A stretch of 64,000 nucleotides of DNA from Mycobacterium neglectum. GTDB lineage: Bacteria; Actinomycetota; Actinomycetes; Mycobacteriales; Mycobacteriaceae. Under the pieces are notes generated by a model, which was not told the DNA's origin, did not search any database, and saw only the letters and a list, made by a program, of their open reading frames with translations. Below, piece after piece: positions 8,018 to 16,153 of this stretch. A program made the translations under genes and the position numbers. Where the stretch lies: positions 1 through 64,000 of the forward strand of contig NZ_NVQE01000031.1 in NCBI RefSeq assembly GCF_002591975.1, given 5' to 3'. Numbering within the stretch: position 1 is the first letter of the stretch; each line of letters opens with the position of its first letter.

Positions 8018-9065
8018 ACACCGTTGCGCGGTATTGGGCGACGATCGGCTCGAGTTCGTCGGGCGTCGCGCCGTGCATGATCACCGCGTCGGCTCCGTAG
8101 TCGAACTCCTTGCGGATGCGGTCCACACATTGCTGTGCCGAACCCGTCGCCGAGGGCTCCAGCCACTCGTCAGGGATGAGCGTGGCGATGTGCTCGATCT
8201 GCTCGGCCGTGGCTTTGTGGTCGATGCCCCCGCCGATGGACTGGACCACCTGGTCATCCCTGAAGCGTTGCAGCACTGAGAGATCCCAGCCGTTGGTGTT
8301 GATCAGGAGTTCGCCGTAACCCTGCAGATAGGTCGCCAGTCGCGCCACCGTCTTCTTCAGTCGGAGTTCCTCGGGTAGATGGTCACCGACCGTCGCGAAG
8401 CACGACCACACCTTGACGTCGTCAGGGTTGCGGCCCGCCTGCTCCGCGGCATCCTTCACGGTTTTGACCGCGCGCTGCAGGGTTTCAGGCGTGAAGTAGG
8501 TGTGCAGGATGACGTCGTCGAACTCGCGACCGCCCAGCGCCAACGTCTGCGGACCGAAGGCCACGATCGCTAGCCGAATGTCCTCGTTGAAGTCCGGATC
8601 CAGGAAGAGCAGCTGATACTTGCCGATCGGCCCATCGTGGTTGAAGACGAGTTCACCGTGCCAAAGCCTGCGCATCACCTGGGCGAAGTCCTCCATCTGT
8701 GCCGTCGTCACAGCGGGCACACCGAAGGCCGCGTACATCGCCGCCACACCTCGGCCGATCCCCAGCGTGAAACGTCCTTTCGACAGCCGGTGCATCGTGG
8801 TCGCGTACGACCCGGTGATCAGCGGATGGCGGGTGTTGTGATTCGTAGCGGCGGTGGCGATCTGCATCCGGTTGGTGACCGCCAACGCGGCACCGGTCAA
8901 CGACGACGCTTCCTTGACGTTCCAGCGCTCGGAGATGAATCCCGTGCCGAAGCCCAACTCCTCACCGCGGCGCGCCTCGTCCATCAACCCGGCCGGCCCC
9001 TCGCCGCCCGCTCCCGCGAGCAGGTAGTAGCCGAGTTCGTCCAATACGCGTTCAGTCGCCGTCAT
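8016..9065 (-). CDS. LLM-class, probably F420-dependent, oxidoreductase (TIGR03857-like)
   Basis: The 349-residue luciferase-like protein contains ELGYYLLAGAGG, ELGFGTGFISERWNVKEASSLTGAAL and SKGRFTLGIGRGVAAMYAAFG. This is characteristic of a mycobacterial F420-type LLM subfamily distinct from the one encoded at 5351. I place the start at the ATG at 9065 because it overlaps the upstream stop (ATGA, 9062-9065), which indicates translational coupling; an upstream in-frame start at 9098 would overlap the NTF2-like gene by 37 bp. It is the last gene of a phosphotransferase / NTF2-like / LLM operon. Its stop lies inside the 7969-8017 hairpin. The substrate is unknown. Confidence 0.87.
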   Translation of the reverse strand: MTATERVLDELGYYLLAGAGGEGPAGLMDEARRGEELGFGTGFISERWNVKEASSLTGAALAVTNRMQIATAATNHNTRHPLITGSYATTMHRLSKGRFTLGIGRGVAAMYAAFGVPAVTTAQMEDFAQVMRRLWHGELVFNHDGPIGKYQLLFLDPDFNEDIRLAIVAFGPQTLALGGREFDDVILHTYFTPETLQRAVKTVKDAAEQAGRNPDDVKVWSCFATVGDHLPEELRLKKTVARLATYLQGYGELLINTNGWDLSVLQRFRDDQVVQSIGGGIDHKATAEQIEHIATLIPDEWLEPSATGSAQQCVDRIRKEFDYGADAVIMHGATPDELEPIVAQYRATV

Positions 9066-9436
9066 TGCCAGATCCCTTGTTTGTAGCCGCAATTCCATAC
9101 TTCGACGATCCTGCCGTCGACCACCCGGAAGATCTCCATGCTGCCGACATCGGTCTTCGTGCCGTCCTTCAGCTCCATCGGCGACTGGTACACGATGGCA
9201 ACGTGCTCACCGTCATCACCTGCCACCACCAGGTTCAGCTCGAAGCGGATCGTCTCGAACATGTCCCAGTGGTCCACGATGCGCGCGAGGGCCTGCTCGT
9301 GGGTGAGCACCGTCGACTCTCCGACGCCATGGCGTATCACGCTGTCCCCCATGAGTTCCTCTGCCAGATCGAACTTGCGCTCGTTCCAGACGACGAGGTT
9401 GTACAGCTCCACCACTTCACGGGCCGACCGGGTCAT
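9062..9436 (-). CDS. NTF2/SnoaL-like small protein
   Basis: This 124-residue alpha+beta-barrel protein has the usual SnoaL-like pattern: an N-terminal helix pair (VVELYNLVVWNERKFDLAEELMGDSVIRHG), a middle helix, then strands ending FRVVDGRIVEVWNCG. The fold serves as a polyketide-cyclase-like, isomerase-like or ligand-binding scaffold. It overlaps both neighbours by 4 bp (ATGA at each end), so it is translated in step with the phosphotransferase and the LLM oxidoreductase. Catalytic residues cannot be assigned from sequence alone. It may isomerise or bind the LLM substrate (inference). Confidence 0.8.
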   Translation of the reverse strand: MTRSAREVVELYNLVVWNERKFDLAEELMGDSVIRHGVGESTVLTHEQALARIVDHWDMFETIRFELNLVVAGDDGEHVAIVYQSPMELKDGTKTDVGSMEIFRVVDGRIVEVWNCGYKQGIWQ

Positions 9437-10491
9437 TCGAACACCTCCAGTGCGTCGATCTCGTCGATCGCGGCGATCGCGCGATCAGTGAGCGTGAGGC
9501 ACAGTTCACGTGACCGCTCGGGCAGGGCCTCCCAGCCGTTGAGTGTGATGACGGGCAGCACCATCAGGTAGACCGCGGCGTATCGGTAGTGCCGCCACGC
9601 GTCGTCGAACGAATAGTCCGTCACGCCCTGCGCGGCAAGGTGATCGAGGTACACCCGCAGTAGGGATTCGTCGTGGCCCTCGCGGGCCTCGCTACGCAGA
9701 CCCTGCGTGACGAGGTAGGCGATATCAGCCGCGCCACAGCCGCGGGCGGCGAACTGGAAGTCGACCACCTTCATCTCGCCGCCGTTGAAGAACAGGTTGT
9801 CGGCGCGGATATCTCCGTGCAGCAGCATGTCGCGTTCGGTCAGCGCAGGCAACGCCGTCACCGCCCGTTGCGCGAAGTTCTCCGCGAAGTCCGCGACACG
9901 ATCAGGAACCGAGCCGGCGCACTTCTCGAGATAGACCTCCCAGCCCGGCGCGAACGCAGGCACCAGAAGATCGCGCGCAATCGGCGTGTCAATGCTCGGA
10001 AACTCCTCGAGCGCAGAGGCATTCGCGGGGTCGGCAGACCAAGCGTGGAGCCCGGCAAGCTGTTCTACGCACAGCCGCGCCCGATCCATCGAAAGCCCCG
10101 CAAGATGGTCGGCGTTCTCCCAGTCCTGCAGGTCTTCGAGCAGCAGGATGAAGTCGACGGAGTCCTGCGCCATTCGTGCCGCGTAGACCCTAGGCGTCGC
10201 GATCGGCGCGCGTCCGGCGACGTTCCGGTAGAAGGCCAGTTCGCGTCGGTAGCCGCCGAGCAGTTCCATCGCTCCGCGCGCCTCGGACACGGCGGGCAAT
10301 TTCGCGATCAACGTCGACGGGAGACCATCACCGGTCAGGTGCAGCCGGTAGAGCAGCGACGAGAAGCCGCTGTCCATGGCGATCTGCTCGACGCGAACAT
10401 CGGTGACGTCGGAGCCGAGCTCAGAGGTCAGCCAGTGCAGTGTCAGCGCGTCGATGCCGTCGGGGACCGACCTCGTGCCCGCACTCACCAT
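9433..10491 (-). CDS. APH/EcKinase-like phosphotransferase
   Basis: The 352-residue kinase-like protein shows a nucleotide-binding N-lobe with the likely ATP lysine in STLIAKLPAVSE, the catalytic loop LLHGDIRADNLFF (Brenner-type HGDxxxxN), and the metal-binding VVDFQFAARG. Such proteins phosphorylate hydroxyl groups of small molecules. Actinobacterial homologues are often annotated as aminoglycoside phosphotransferases but usually sit in lipid or xenobiotic clusters, as here. The start is an ATG at 10491 and the gene leads the three-gene minus-strand operon. It is divergent from the TetR gene at 10559 and shares its operator region, suggesting that this TetR regulates it. Confidence 0.85.
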   Translation of the reverse strand: MVSAGTRSVPDGIDALTLHWLTSELGSDVTDVRVEQIAMDSGFSSLLYRLHLTGDGLPSTLIAKLPAVSEARGAMELLGGYRRELAFYRNVAGRAPIATPRVYAARMAQDSVDFILLLEDLQDWENADHLAGLSMDRARLCVEQLAGLHAWSADPANASALEEFPSIDTPIARDLLVPAFAPGWEVYLEKCAGSVPDRVADFAENFAQRAVTALPALTERDMLLHGDIRADNLFFNGGEMKVVDFQFAARGCGAADIAYLVTQGLRSEAREGHDESLLRVYLDHLAAQGVTDYSFDDAWRHYRYAAVYLMVLPVITLNGWEALPERSRELCLTLTDRAIAAIDEIDALEVFE

Positions 10492-10522
10492 CGAGTTCCT
10501 CCGCGACTTATTTGACGAAATG

Positions 10523-10537
10523 CAACTAACTTAGTTG
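10523..10537. promoter_or_regulatory. Putative operator of the adjacent TetR regulator
   Basis: CAACTAAcTTAGTTG is a perfect inverted repeat with 7-bp arms around one base. It sits in the 67-bp gap between the divergent phosphotransferase operon and the TetR gene. It overlaps the expected -35 zone of the TetR promoter, as autoregulatory TetR sites do. Confidence 0.65.
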
Positions 10538-10546
10538 TCGTGCGTC

Positions 10547-10552
10547 TAATAT
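10547..10552 (+). promoter_or_regulatory. Likely -10 box for a leaderless TetR transcript
   Basis: TAATAT ends 6 bp before the GTG start codon at 10559. A transcript starting at the usual distance would begin at or next to the start codon. No convincing ribosome site precedes the GTG, so a leaderless mRNA, common in mycobacteria, is likely. Confidence 0.5.
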
Positions 10553-10558
10553 GCAAGA

Positions 10559-11179
10559 GTGCCCTCCCCTGCTCGTGGCCTGACGCAGCCGGAACGAGTC
10601 GAGATCTCCAGTCGGCGGCTGGTCGAGGCGGCGGCTGAGTTGATCGTCGAAAAGGGCTGGGAGGCAACGACAGCAGCGGAGATCGGCCGTCGGGCCGGTT
10701 ACAGCCGCGCCATGGTCCACGCCAGGTACGGCAGTAAAGATGCGATTCTCGACGCCTTCTTTCTGCACGACTATGTCAAGCAACTCAGCCCCGAGGCCAA
10801 TCCTGATGCCACCGGCCTGCAGGAGGCAGTCGGCCACTTCGACCGAGTTCGACAACTGTTCACCGAAGATCAGGGCTTTCTGCGCGCTATGTTCGTTGCC
10901 ACGTTCGAGGGAGTCAAGACGACATCGCCCCTGCGCCAACGTGTTCAGCGTTGGCTCCAGCGCGGCGTCGACAAGGTCGAGGGTGGTCTGCGACGCGGCG
11001 TCGACGATGGATCGGTTCGCGCTGACGTCGACATCGACCGTGCGACCAGCGACCTCAGCGCAGCCATCTTCGGCGCCGCGTACCTGTGGACCGTGCTGGC
11101 CGATGGCTATGACCTCGATCGCGAGTTGTCCTACATCCGCGACCGTTTCATTCGGGAGTACGGCTCGAGCGCTCGCTGA
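10559..11179 (+). CDS. TetR-family transcriptional regulator
   Basis: This 206-residue one-domain repressor has a typical TetR helix-turn-helix at about residues 20-60 (LIVEKGWEATTAAEIGRRAGYSRAMVHARYGSK) followed by an all-helical ligand and dimerisation domain. The GTG start at 10559 is probably leaderless. Its recognition helix (GYSRAMVHARYG) differs from those of the two other TetR proteins in the window, and its upstream palindrome CAACTAACTTAGTTG differs from the locus-wide operator, so it likely controls only itself and the divergent phosphotransferase / NTF2 / LLM operon. Its 3' end overlaps the convergent hydrolase gene by 32 bp. Confidence 0.88.
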   Translation: MPSPARGLTQPERVEISSRRLVEAAAELIVEKGWEATTAAEIGRRAGYSRAMVHARYGSKDAILDAFFLHDYVKQLSPEANPDATGLQEAVGHFDRVRQLFTEDQGFLRAMFVATFEGVKTTSPLRQRVQRWLQRGVDKVEGGLRRGVDDGSVRADVDIDRATSDLSAAIFGAAYLWTVLADGYDLDRELSYIRDRFIREYGSSAR

Positions 11180-12272
11180 CTCCGCGCAGGAACCGCTCCG
11201 AGGCCTGCTGGACCCCACCTGCGAAGAGATGTCCGACATGGCTTCCGGGATGCCAGTACACCTCGCCGCCCCACCGTTCGTGCAACAGCTGGGCGGGCTC
11301 GCGCATCGCCATCCGGTCGTTCCAGGCGCCCACGATGAGTCGGCGCGCCGGGGGCGGGGTCGGCTCGACGTCCATGTGATCGACGACCGACGCCGCGGAT
11401 GCCACGGTGTCGGACTGCAGCAGGTCGATGGTGTCGCGCACCGATGGTCCCCAGCGGCCGAGGTGCTGGGCGATCATTGCGTTGAGTCCGAAGATCGGCG
11501 TGTAAACCGCTACGCCGTCGACTTTTTCGAGGTGTGCGGCCAGCGCGGCGACCGGGCTTCCCATGGAGACCCCGGATATGGCGATCGCGCTGGACTGGGG
11601 CCGCAGCCATCGGATGACCGCCCGGACCTCGGATACCACCCGCATCATGCCCGCGACATTGTTGAGCGGATCCATGTCCGGATAGGACGGCCATGCGTCG
11701 CGGCGGGCACCGTGGCCGGGCTGTACCGGCAGCGCGATGTTGAAGCCCAGTTCGTCCTGAAGTCGGCGGGCCCGTGAGAACAGCATGTCGATGGGTTGGC
11801 CCTGACCGGCGCCGTGCACCCACACCAGCCACGGCCGTTGGTCGTCGCCGGTGCGGCAGAGGTGCACCACCGCCGTAGCGGGACCGCCGAACCCCTCGCT
11901 GCTAAGTGACTGCGGCAGCCGCGGCTCGTGGTCGAATGACATCTGCTCGTAGACCTGGCGGCCGATCCGGCGTCGCCGAATAGACTTGATCCGCAGCGGT
12001 TCCGGCTCCGAGTTGGCTTCTGCCACACTGAGCCCCGACAACTCTTTGGCCGCTGCGGCGCAGGCGTCCACCGTGCGTTCGAGTTTCGGCGGCGGTGCGG
12101 TCAACGTCATGCCCGAGAGGGCGATTTCGTCGAGCACCACCTCACCGAGTTGACGGGCTCCGCGCTGCGACATCGGCTTCCAGTCATCGGAGCTCGCCAC
12201 GGCGGCGTGCGCCCGGGGTAGCACTCCGGCGAAATCGCGGCCGATGAGCCTGGCGCGTTCGGAAGCCCTCAT
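11148..12272 (-). CDS. Alpha/beta hydrolase
   Basis: The 374-residue protein has a roughly 150-residue N-terminal extension and then an alpha/beta-hydrolase core: an oxyanion-hole segment LVWVHGAGQGQP, the nucleophile elbow GVSMGS, a late Asp region (VGAWNDRM) and a terminal His (GSHVGH). The start at ATG 12272 overlaps the stop of the upstream monooxygenase (ATGA), and the upstream in-frame region out to 12539 is only the monooxygenase read in another frame. Coupling with a flavin monooxygenase suggests it hydrolyses an ester or lactone produced by that enzyme; this is inference. It overlaps the convergent TetR by 32 bp. Confidence 0.85.
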   Translation of the reverse strand: MRASERARLIGRDFAGVLPRAHAAVASSDDWKPMSQRGARQLGEVVLDEIALSGMTLTAPPPKLERTVDACAAAAKELSGLSVAEANSEPEPLRIKSIRRRRIGRQVYEQMSFDHEPRLPQSLSSEGFGGPATAVVHLCRTGDDQRPWLVWVHGAGQGQPIDMLFSRARRLQDELGFNIALPVQPGHGARRDAWPSYPDMDPLNNVAGMMRVVSEVRAVIRWLRPQSSAIAISGVSMGSPVAALAAHLEKVDGVAVYTPIFGLNAMIAQHLGRWGPSVRDTIDLLQSDTVASAASVVDHMDVEPTPPPARRLIVGAWNDRMAMREPAQLLHERWGGEVYWHPGSHVGHLFAGGVQQASERFLRGVSERSSRTPE

Positions 12273-13894
12273 GCGAGCTTGAAGCCGGTGTAGCCGGCGT
12301 CCGCGATTTCGTCGCACCGTCTGCGGTACTCCGGGATTCCCGCCGTGTAGCCCATGTACATCCGTTTCTTGCCGGGGACGTTGCCGCCGTTGTACCAGGA
12401 GTTGCATGATGGATCTGCCAACACCGTCGGCTCCACGAGGGCGGTCGTGTGCTCGATCCACTCGCGCTGTGCATCTGGCAGCGCCTCGATGCTTCGGTAG
12501 CCGTTGTCCCGCATGTATGCGATGCAGTCGCCGATCCACTCGACGTGCTGCTCGAGAGCAGCGACGAAGTTGGTTGCCGCCGAGGGGCTTCCGGGCGCCT
12601 GAACGACGAACAGGTTGGGAAATCCCGCCACCGCGATCCCAAGGTAGGTGTACGGACCTTCGGACGTCCAGAAGTCGGCCAACGACATTCCGTCGCGGCC
12701 ATGGACATTGATTCGGGTGAGCGCGCCCGTCATCGCGTCGAAGCCGGTGGCGTAGATGATCACGTCGAGGTCATGATGCCCCTGCTCGGTGCGGATCCCA
12801 GTCGATGTGATTTCGACGATGGGAGCCTTGCGTAGGTCGACCAGCGTGACGTTGTCGCGGTTGAACGTGTCGTAGTAGCCCTGGTCGATGATCGGTCGCT
12901 TGCATCCGAAGGGATGGCTCGGGATAAGCGATGCTGCCGTCTCGGGATCCTTCACGATGCGGGCAACCACCTCGCCATACAGTTGCGCGGCCATGCGATT
13001 TGCTTCGATGTCGAAGAAGACGTCGCCCCAACTGAGCGCGCCGATCACGCCGTTCTCCTCGATGGCTCGCAGTTGGTCTTTACGTGACGCGGATTTCAGC
13101 GGCGGGTTGGCCATCATCTCGAACATCACCGAGAAGGCACTCAGCCGCGCCGCTCCGATCATGTGCGCCCGCTGCGCGGCCCGGATCTCGGCGTAGTTGG
13201 CCTTCAACTCGTCGAGCTCGCCGTCATCGAATGCACGAACCTCCCACGGCAGTGTGTAGGCCGGCGAGCGCTGAAACACCGTGAGGTGCTCCGCCTGCTG
13301 CGCGACGACCGGGATCAGCTGTACGCCAGTCGAGCCGGTGCCGATGACACCGACGCGTCTGCCGGAGAGGTCATAACCCTCTTTCGGCCAGCGACCGGTG
13401 AACAACGAAGCGCCGGTGTAGGTGTCCATTCCGGGGAAGTCGGGGTCCAGCGGCACCGACAAGATGCCCGATGCTGCGACCACGAACGATCCGATGAACG
13501 TTTCGCCGTCCTGAGTTTCGACCACCCATTCGGCGGCGACCTCGTCGAACGTCATCGCCACGACTTTCGTATTGAAGTGGATGTCGCGGCGCAGGTCCAG
13601 TTTGTCCGCGACGAAGTTGAGGTAGGCCTCGACTTCCGGCTGCGCCGGCATGGTTTCCGTCCACACCCACTCCTGCTGGATCTCCTCGGAGAAGCTGTAG
13701 GAGTACTCGATGCTCTCGATGTCGCATCGGGCACCGGGATAGCGGTTGAACAGCCAGGTGCCACCGACGTCCTCGGCCGCCTCGAGCACCAGCGTCTGCA
13801 CGCCGAGTTCGCGTAGCCGATGCAATGCGTACAAGCCGGAGAATCCGGCTCCGATGACGATCGCATCGAATCGCGCGGGACTGGGCCTGGTCAC
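12269..13894 (-). CDS. Flavin-containing monooxygenase, Baeyer-Villiger-like
   Basis: The 541-residue protein has an FAD Rossmann motif GAGFSG near the N-terminus, the linker GGTWLFNRYPGARCD, and a NADPH Rossmann motif GTGSTG. This arrangement is that of class B monooxygenases. The Baeyer-Villiger fingerprint FxGxxxHxxxWP appears as a FPG segment followed by SLFTGRWP, with Phe where the conserved His is expected, so ketone-to-ester chemistry is uncertain. I prefer the GTG at 13894, which follows GAGG at 9 bp; another GTG at 13915 is possible. The gene is coupled to the hydrolase at 11148 and controlled by the perfect operator at 13928-13946. Confidence 0.87.
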   Translation of the reverse strand: MTRPSPARFDAIVIGAGFSGLYALHRLRELGVQTLVLEAAEDVGGTWLFNRYPGARCDIESIEYSYSFSEEIQQEWVWTETMPAQPEVEAYLNFVADKLDLRRDIHFNTKVVAMTFDEVAAEWVVETQDGETFIGSFVVAASGILSVPLDPDFPGMDTYTGASLFTGRWPKEGYDLSGRRVGVIGTGSTGVQLIPVVAQQAEHLTVFQRSPAYTLPWEVRAFDDGELDELKANYAEIRAAQRAHMIGAARLSAFSVMFEMMANPPLKSASRKDQLRAIEENGVIGALSWGDVFFDIEANRMAAQLYGEVVARIVKDPETAASLIPSHPFGCKRPIIDQGYYDTFNRDNVTLVDLRKAPIVEITSTGIRTEQGHHDLDVIIYATGFDAMTGALTRINVHGRDGMSLADFWTSEGPYTYLGIAVAGFPNLFVVQAPGSPSAATNFVAALEQHVEWIGDCIAYMRDNGYRSIEALPDAQREWIEHTTALVEPTVLADPSCNSWYNGGNVPGKKRMYMGYTAGIPEYRRRCDEIADAGYTGFKLA

Positions 13895-13927
13895 GTGTCG
13901 GCACCTCGTGTTCACTCCGACGGCAGA

Positions 13928-13946
13928 TACTGTAATGATTACAGTA
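13928..13946. promoter_or_regulatory. Regulon operator, site 2 (perfect palindrome)
   Basis: TACTGTAAtgaTTACAGTA has two perfect 8-bp arms, and the symmetry extends to 11 bp on each side (13926-13948). It lies just upstream of the monooxygenase/hydrolase operon and downstream of the desaturase gene. It is the best site of the family in this window and defines the consensus. Confidence 0.85.
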
Positions 13947-13999
13947 TCAGGCGTGGGCGTCGTCGATGGCGCAACCAGATGTCGGCAAGCGCGCCGCGG

Positions 14000-14932
14000 T
14001 CAGCGTCCCGCGGACGCACCCGCTCCCGCGAGCCGTTCCTCGCGACGACGGTCGTAGTGCGCGGCCCTGTCCTGCACGAGATCGAGGAAGGCAGCGAGTT
14101 CATCTCGCGCACGCGCACCGTCGCCGTCGAGGTCGTCGCGTTCGAACACTCGCCAGAACCGCAGCACGGGGCGCACGACGTCGTCCAGATGTGACCGGAG
14201 GTCGTAGATGCCCGCCTTGGCGATCTTCAGGGCGTTCTCGGCGAAGCCGGGCATCGTGCTTCCCGGCATCTGGAAGTTGATGACCTCGTGGGCGATGGCG
14301 GTCATCGTCGCGTTCGGAGCGATCTCGAACGCCGCATCGACCAGGTTCCGGTAGAAGACCATGTGCAGGTTCTCGTCGGTCGCCACTCTGGTGAGGAGTT
14401 GTTCGGCGAGCGGGCAGCCTGACGCCTTGCCGGTATTGCGGTGGCTGATCCGGGTCGCCAGTTCCTGAAACGACACATAGGCCAGCGCCTCGAGCATCGA
14501 CTTGTCACCCGAGTCGTAGCCGGCGACCATGTGCACCATTCGGCCACGCTCGAGCTCCACGGGATCGATGCCGCGCGTGACGAGGAGATAGTCGCGGATC
14601 GCAATGCTGTGGCGCGCCTCTTCGGCCGTCCACTGACCTACCCACTGACCCCACGGTCCGTCGGGCCCGAAACGCACGGCGATTTCGCGATGGTAGGACG
14701 GCAGGTTGTCCTCGGTGAGGAGGTTGACGAGCATGGCCGCCCTGGCAACGTCGTCCAGCGGCGAATCCTCCGGGACCCAGTCCTCGCCGCCGAGGAATGC
14801 GAAGTCACGACCCTGGCTCCACGGCACGTAGTCGTGCGGATTCCAGGGCTTCGCCGATGCGAGGTGGCGGTTCAGATTGGCCTCCACCACCGGTTCCAGC
14901 TCGGTGAGCAATGCACTTTGAGTTGTCGTCAT
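14000..14932 (-). CDS. Acyl-ACP desaturase (DesA-type, diiron)
   Basis: This 310-residue soluble ferritin-like desaturase shows the two diiron half-sites: a first Glu in TEDNLPSYHRE with EEARHS, then FQELATR and DENLHM. DesA-type proteins introduce double bonds into ACP-bound fatty acids using ferredoxin. The ATG at 14932 is preceded by GGAGA. The gene lies between the operator-controlled monooxygenase gene and the divergent Rieske gene. Its own promoter region contains the palindrome AACCTACGctacCGTAGGTT (14961-14980), which differs from the regulon operator, so it may answer to a fatty-acid regulator. The substrate chain length cannot be inferred. Confidence 0.9.
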   Translation of the reverse strand: MTTTQSALLTELEPVVEANLNRHLASAKPWNPHDYVPWSQGRDFAFLGGEDWVPEDSPLDDVARAAMLVNLLTEDNLPSYHREIAVRFGPDGPWGQWVGQWTAEEARHSIAIRDYLLVTRGIDPVELERGRMVHMVAGYDSGDKSMLEALAYVSFQELATRISHRNTGKASGCPLAEQLLTRVATDENLHMVFYRNLVDAAFEIAPNATMTAIAHEVINFQMPGSTMPGFAENALKIAKAGIYDLRSHLDDVVRPVLRFWRVFERDDLDGDGARARDELAAFLDLVQDRAAHYDRRREERLAGAGASAGR

Positions 14933-14960
14933 TCGAGACTCTCCATACTTACGGCTGCGT

Positions 14961-14980
14961 AACCTACGCTACCGTAGGTT
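14961..14980. promoter_or_regulatory. Inverted repeat upstream of the desaturase
   Basis: AACCTACG and CGTAGGTT form perfect 8-bp arms around a CTAC spacer, 28 bp upstream of the desaturase ATG. The geometry is that of a TetR-family operator. The same CGTAGGTT half-site occurs once near the AhpD-like gene (2706-2713). The cognate regulator is not evident in the window. Confidence 0.6.
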
Positions 14981-15109
14981 GACGGAAAATCAAGCCCCGG
15001 ACGTAGCGGCGGAGCTCGACGTCGAATCGCCTGATAGACAGCGTGTTTCGTGGCCGTTGGCATCGCCGATCGTCCGCGCATTCGTCTCACCGGCAGCTGT
15101 CGAAACCTC

Positions 15110-15128
15110 TACTGTAATATCTTCCGTT
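15110..15128. promoter_or_regulatory. Regulon operator, site 3 (left half perfect)
   Basis: TACTGTAAtatCTTCCGTT has a perfect left arm but only 4 of 8 matches in the right arm of the TACTGTAA-N3-TTACAGTA consensus. It is 26 bp upstream of the Rieske oxygenase GTG, so it is well placed to control the four-gene Rieske operon. Confidence 0.5.
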
Positions 15129-15154
15129 AACTACGCTGGCGGTATGGAGGCGAC

Positions 15155-16153
15155 GTGAAAGTCCCGTTCACCTGGAAAGTCACCGGCTGGTTCATGGCGG
15201 GTTGGTCGGCCGAGTTTCCGCAGGGCGAGGTCCGCCCGCTCCGGTACTTCGGTGACGACCTCGTCGCCTATCGCGACGAATCCGGTGAACTCCATGTGCT
15301 GCAGGCGCACTGCAGGCATCTCGGCGCGCACATCGGACACGGCGGCAAGGTCGTCGGCGACTGCGTCGAGTGCCCGTTCCATGGCTGGCGATGGGGCCCC
15401 GACGGCACCAACCGCTACATCCCGTACCAACCGGACCGGCCAAACCGTGCCCTCAAGCTTCGGGTGTACCCCGTCAACGAGCAAAACGGCTGCGTGTTCA
15501 TCTGGCACCAACCCCAGGGCAAAGAACCGCAGTGGGAGATGCCCGACATCTTCACGTCGTTCCCTCAGTTCGAGACCGACCCAGCGGCGTACTACCGCCC
15601 GTACCCGGAGTTTTCACGCCGAACCGAAAACGAGCCGGTCCACCCGCAGATCGTGGCCGAGAACGGTCCGGACAGCTCGCACTTCCATTACGTACACGGC
15701 GCCACGGTGACCCCGGTGAACCTGGAGTGGAAGATCGTCGACGAGCAGTGGCAGTTCCTCACCGGCTGGCCGGACGCACGCAGCGACGATCCGAACAAGA
15801 TGGCGCTGCACATCCACAGCCATATGTTCGGGCTCGGCGGCGCGATCAGCGTGTTCGAGGGGTCGTCGAATCACCGGCTGATCTTTGCCGTCACTCCGGT
15901 CGAGGACGGGCTCTCGACGATGTTCTATTCGATCTGGTGGCCCAAGCTCGATGGCGAGACGTCTGACGTACCGCCCGACAAAGTGCGCGAGCGAGTCGAG
16001 AAGCAGTTCCTGGGCACGGTGTGGGAGGACCTGGACATCTGGCGCTATCAGGAGTACATCGAGAATCCGCCGTTGGCGAAGATCGATGCGAAACCCTATA
16101 TGGCGCTGCGGAAGTGGGCACAGCAGTTTTACGAGGTCCCCGCATCGGTATGA
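15155..16153 (+). CDS. Rieske non-haem iron oxygenase, KshA-like
   Basis: The 332-residue oxygenase component has a Rieske 2Fe-2S motif C53-R-H55 and C73-P-F-H76, then a catalytic domain with the mononuclear-iron ligands in D173-S-S-H176 and H181. Length and layout resemble the ketosteroid 9-alpha-hydroxylase oxygenase (KshA) type rather than two-subunit ring dioxygenases. It needs an external reductase, and none is encoded nearby. The GTG start at 15155 follows ATGGAGG at 15144-15150. It leads an operon with the isochorismatase-like, thioesterase and acyl-CoA synthetase genes, linked by 4-bp overlaps. A steroid or terpenoid-like substrate is plausible but unproven. Confidence 0.9.
   Translation: MKVPFTWKVTGWFMAGWSAEFPQGEVRPLRYFGDDLVAYRDESGELHVLQAHCRHLGAHIGHGGKVVGDCVECPFHGWRWGPDGTNRYIPYQPDRPNRALKLRVYPVNEQNGCVFIWHQPQGKEPQWEMPDIFTSFPQFETDPAAYYRPYPEFSRRTENEPVHPQIVAENGPDSSHFHYVHGATVTPVNLEWKIVDEQWQFLTGWPDARSDDPNKMALHIHSHMFGLGGAISVFEGSSNHRLIFAVTPVEDGLSTMFYSIWWPKLDGETSDVPPDKVRERVEKQFLGTVWEDLDIWRYQEYIENPPLAKIDAKPYMALRKWAQQFYEVPASV

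Noticed and set aside
7210-8166. 318-codon minus-strand frame spanning the carboxylase end and the LLM start
   Set aside because: Crosses the hairpin and two genuine genes; composition is that of an antisense frame.
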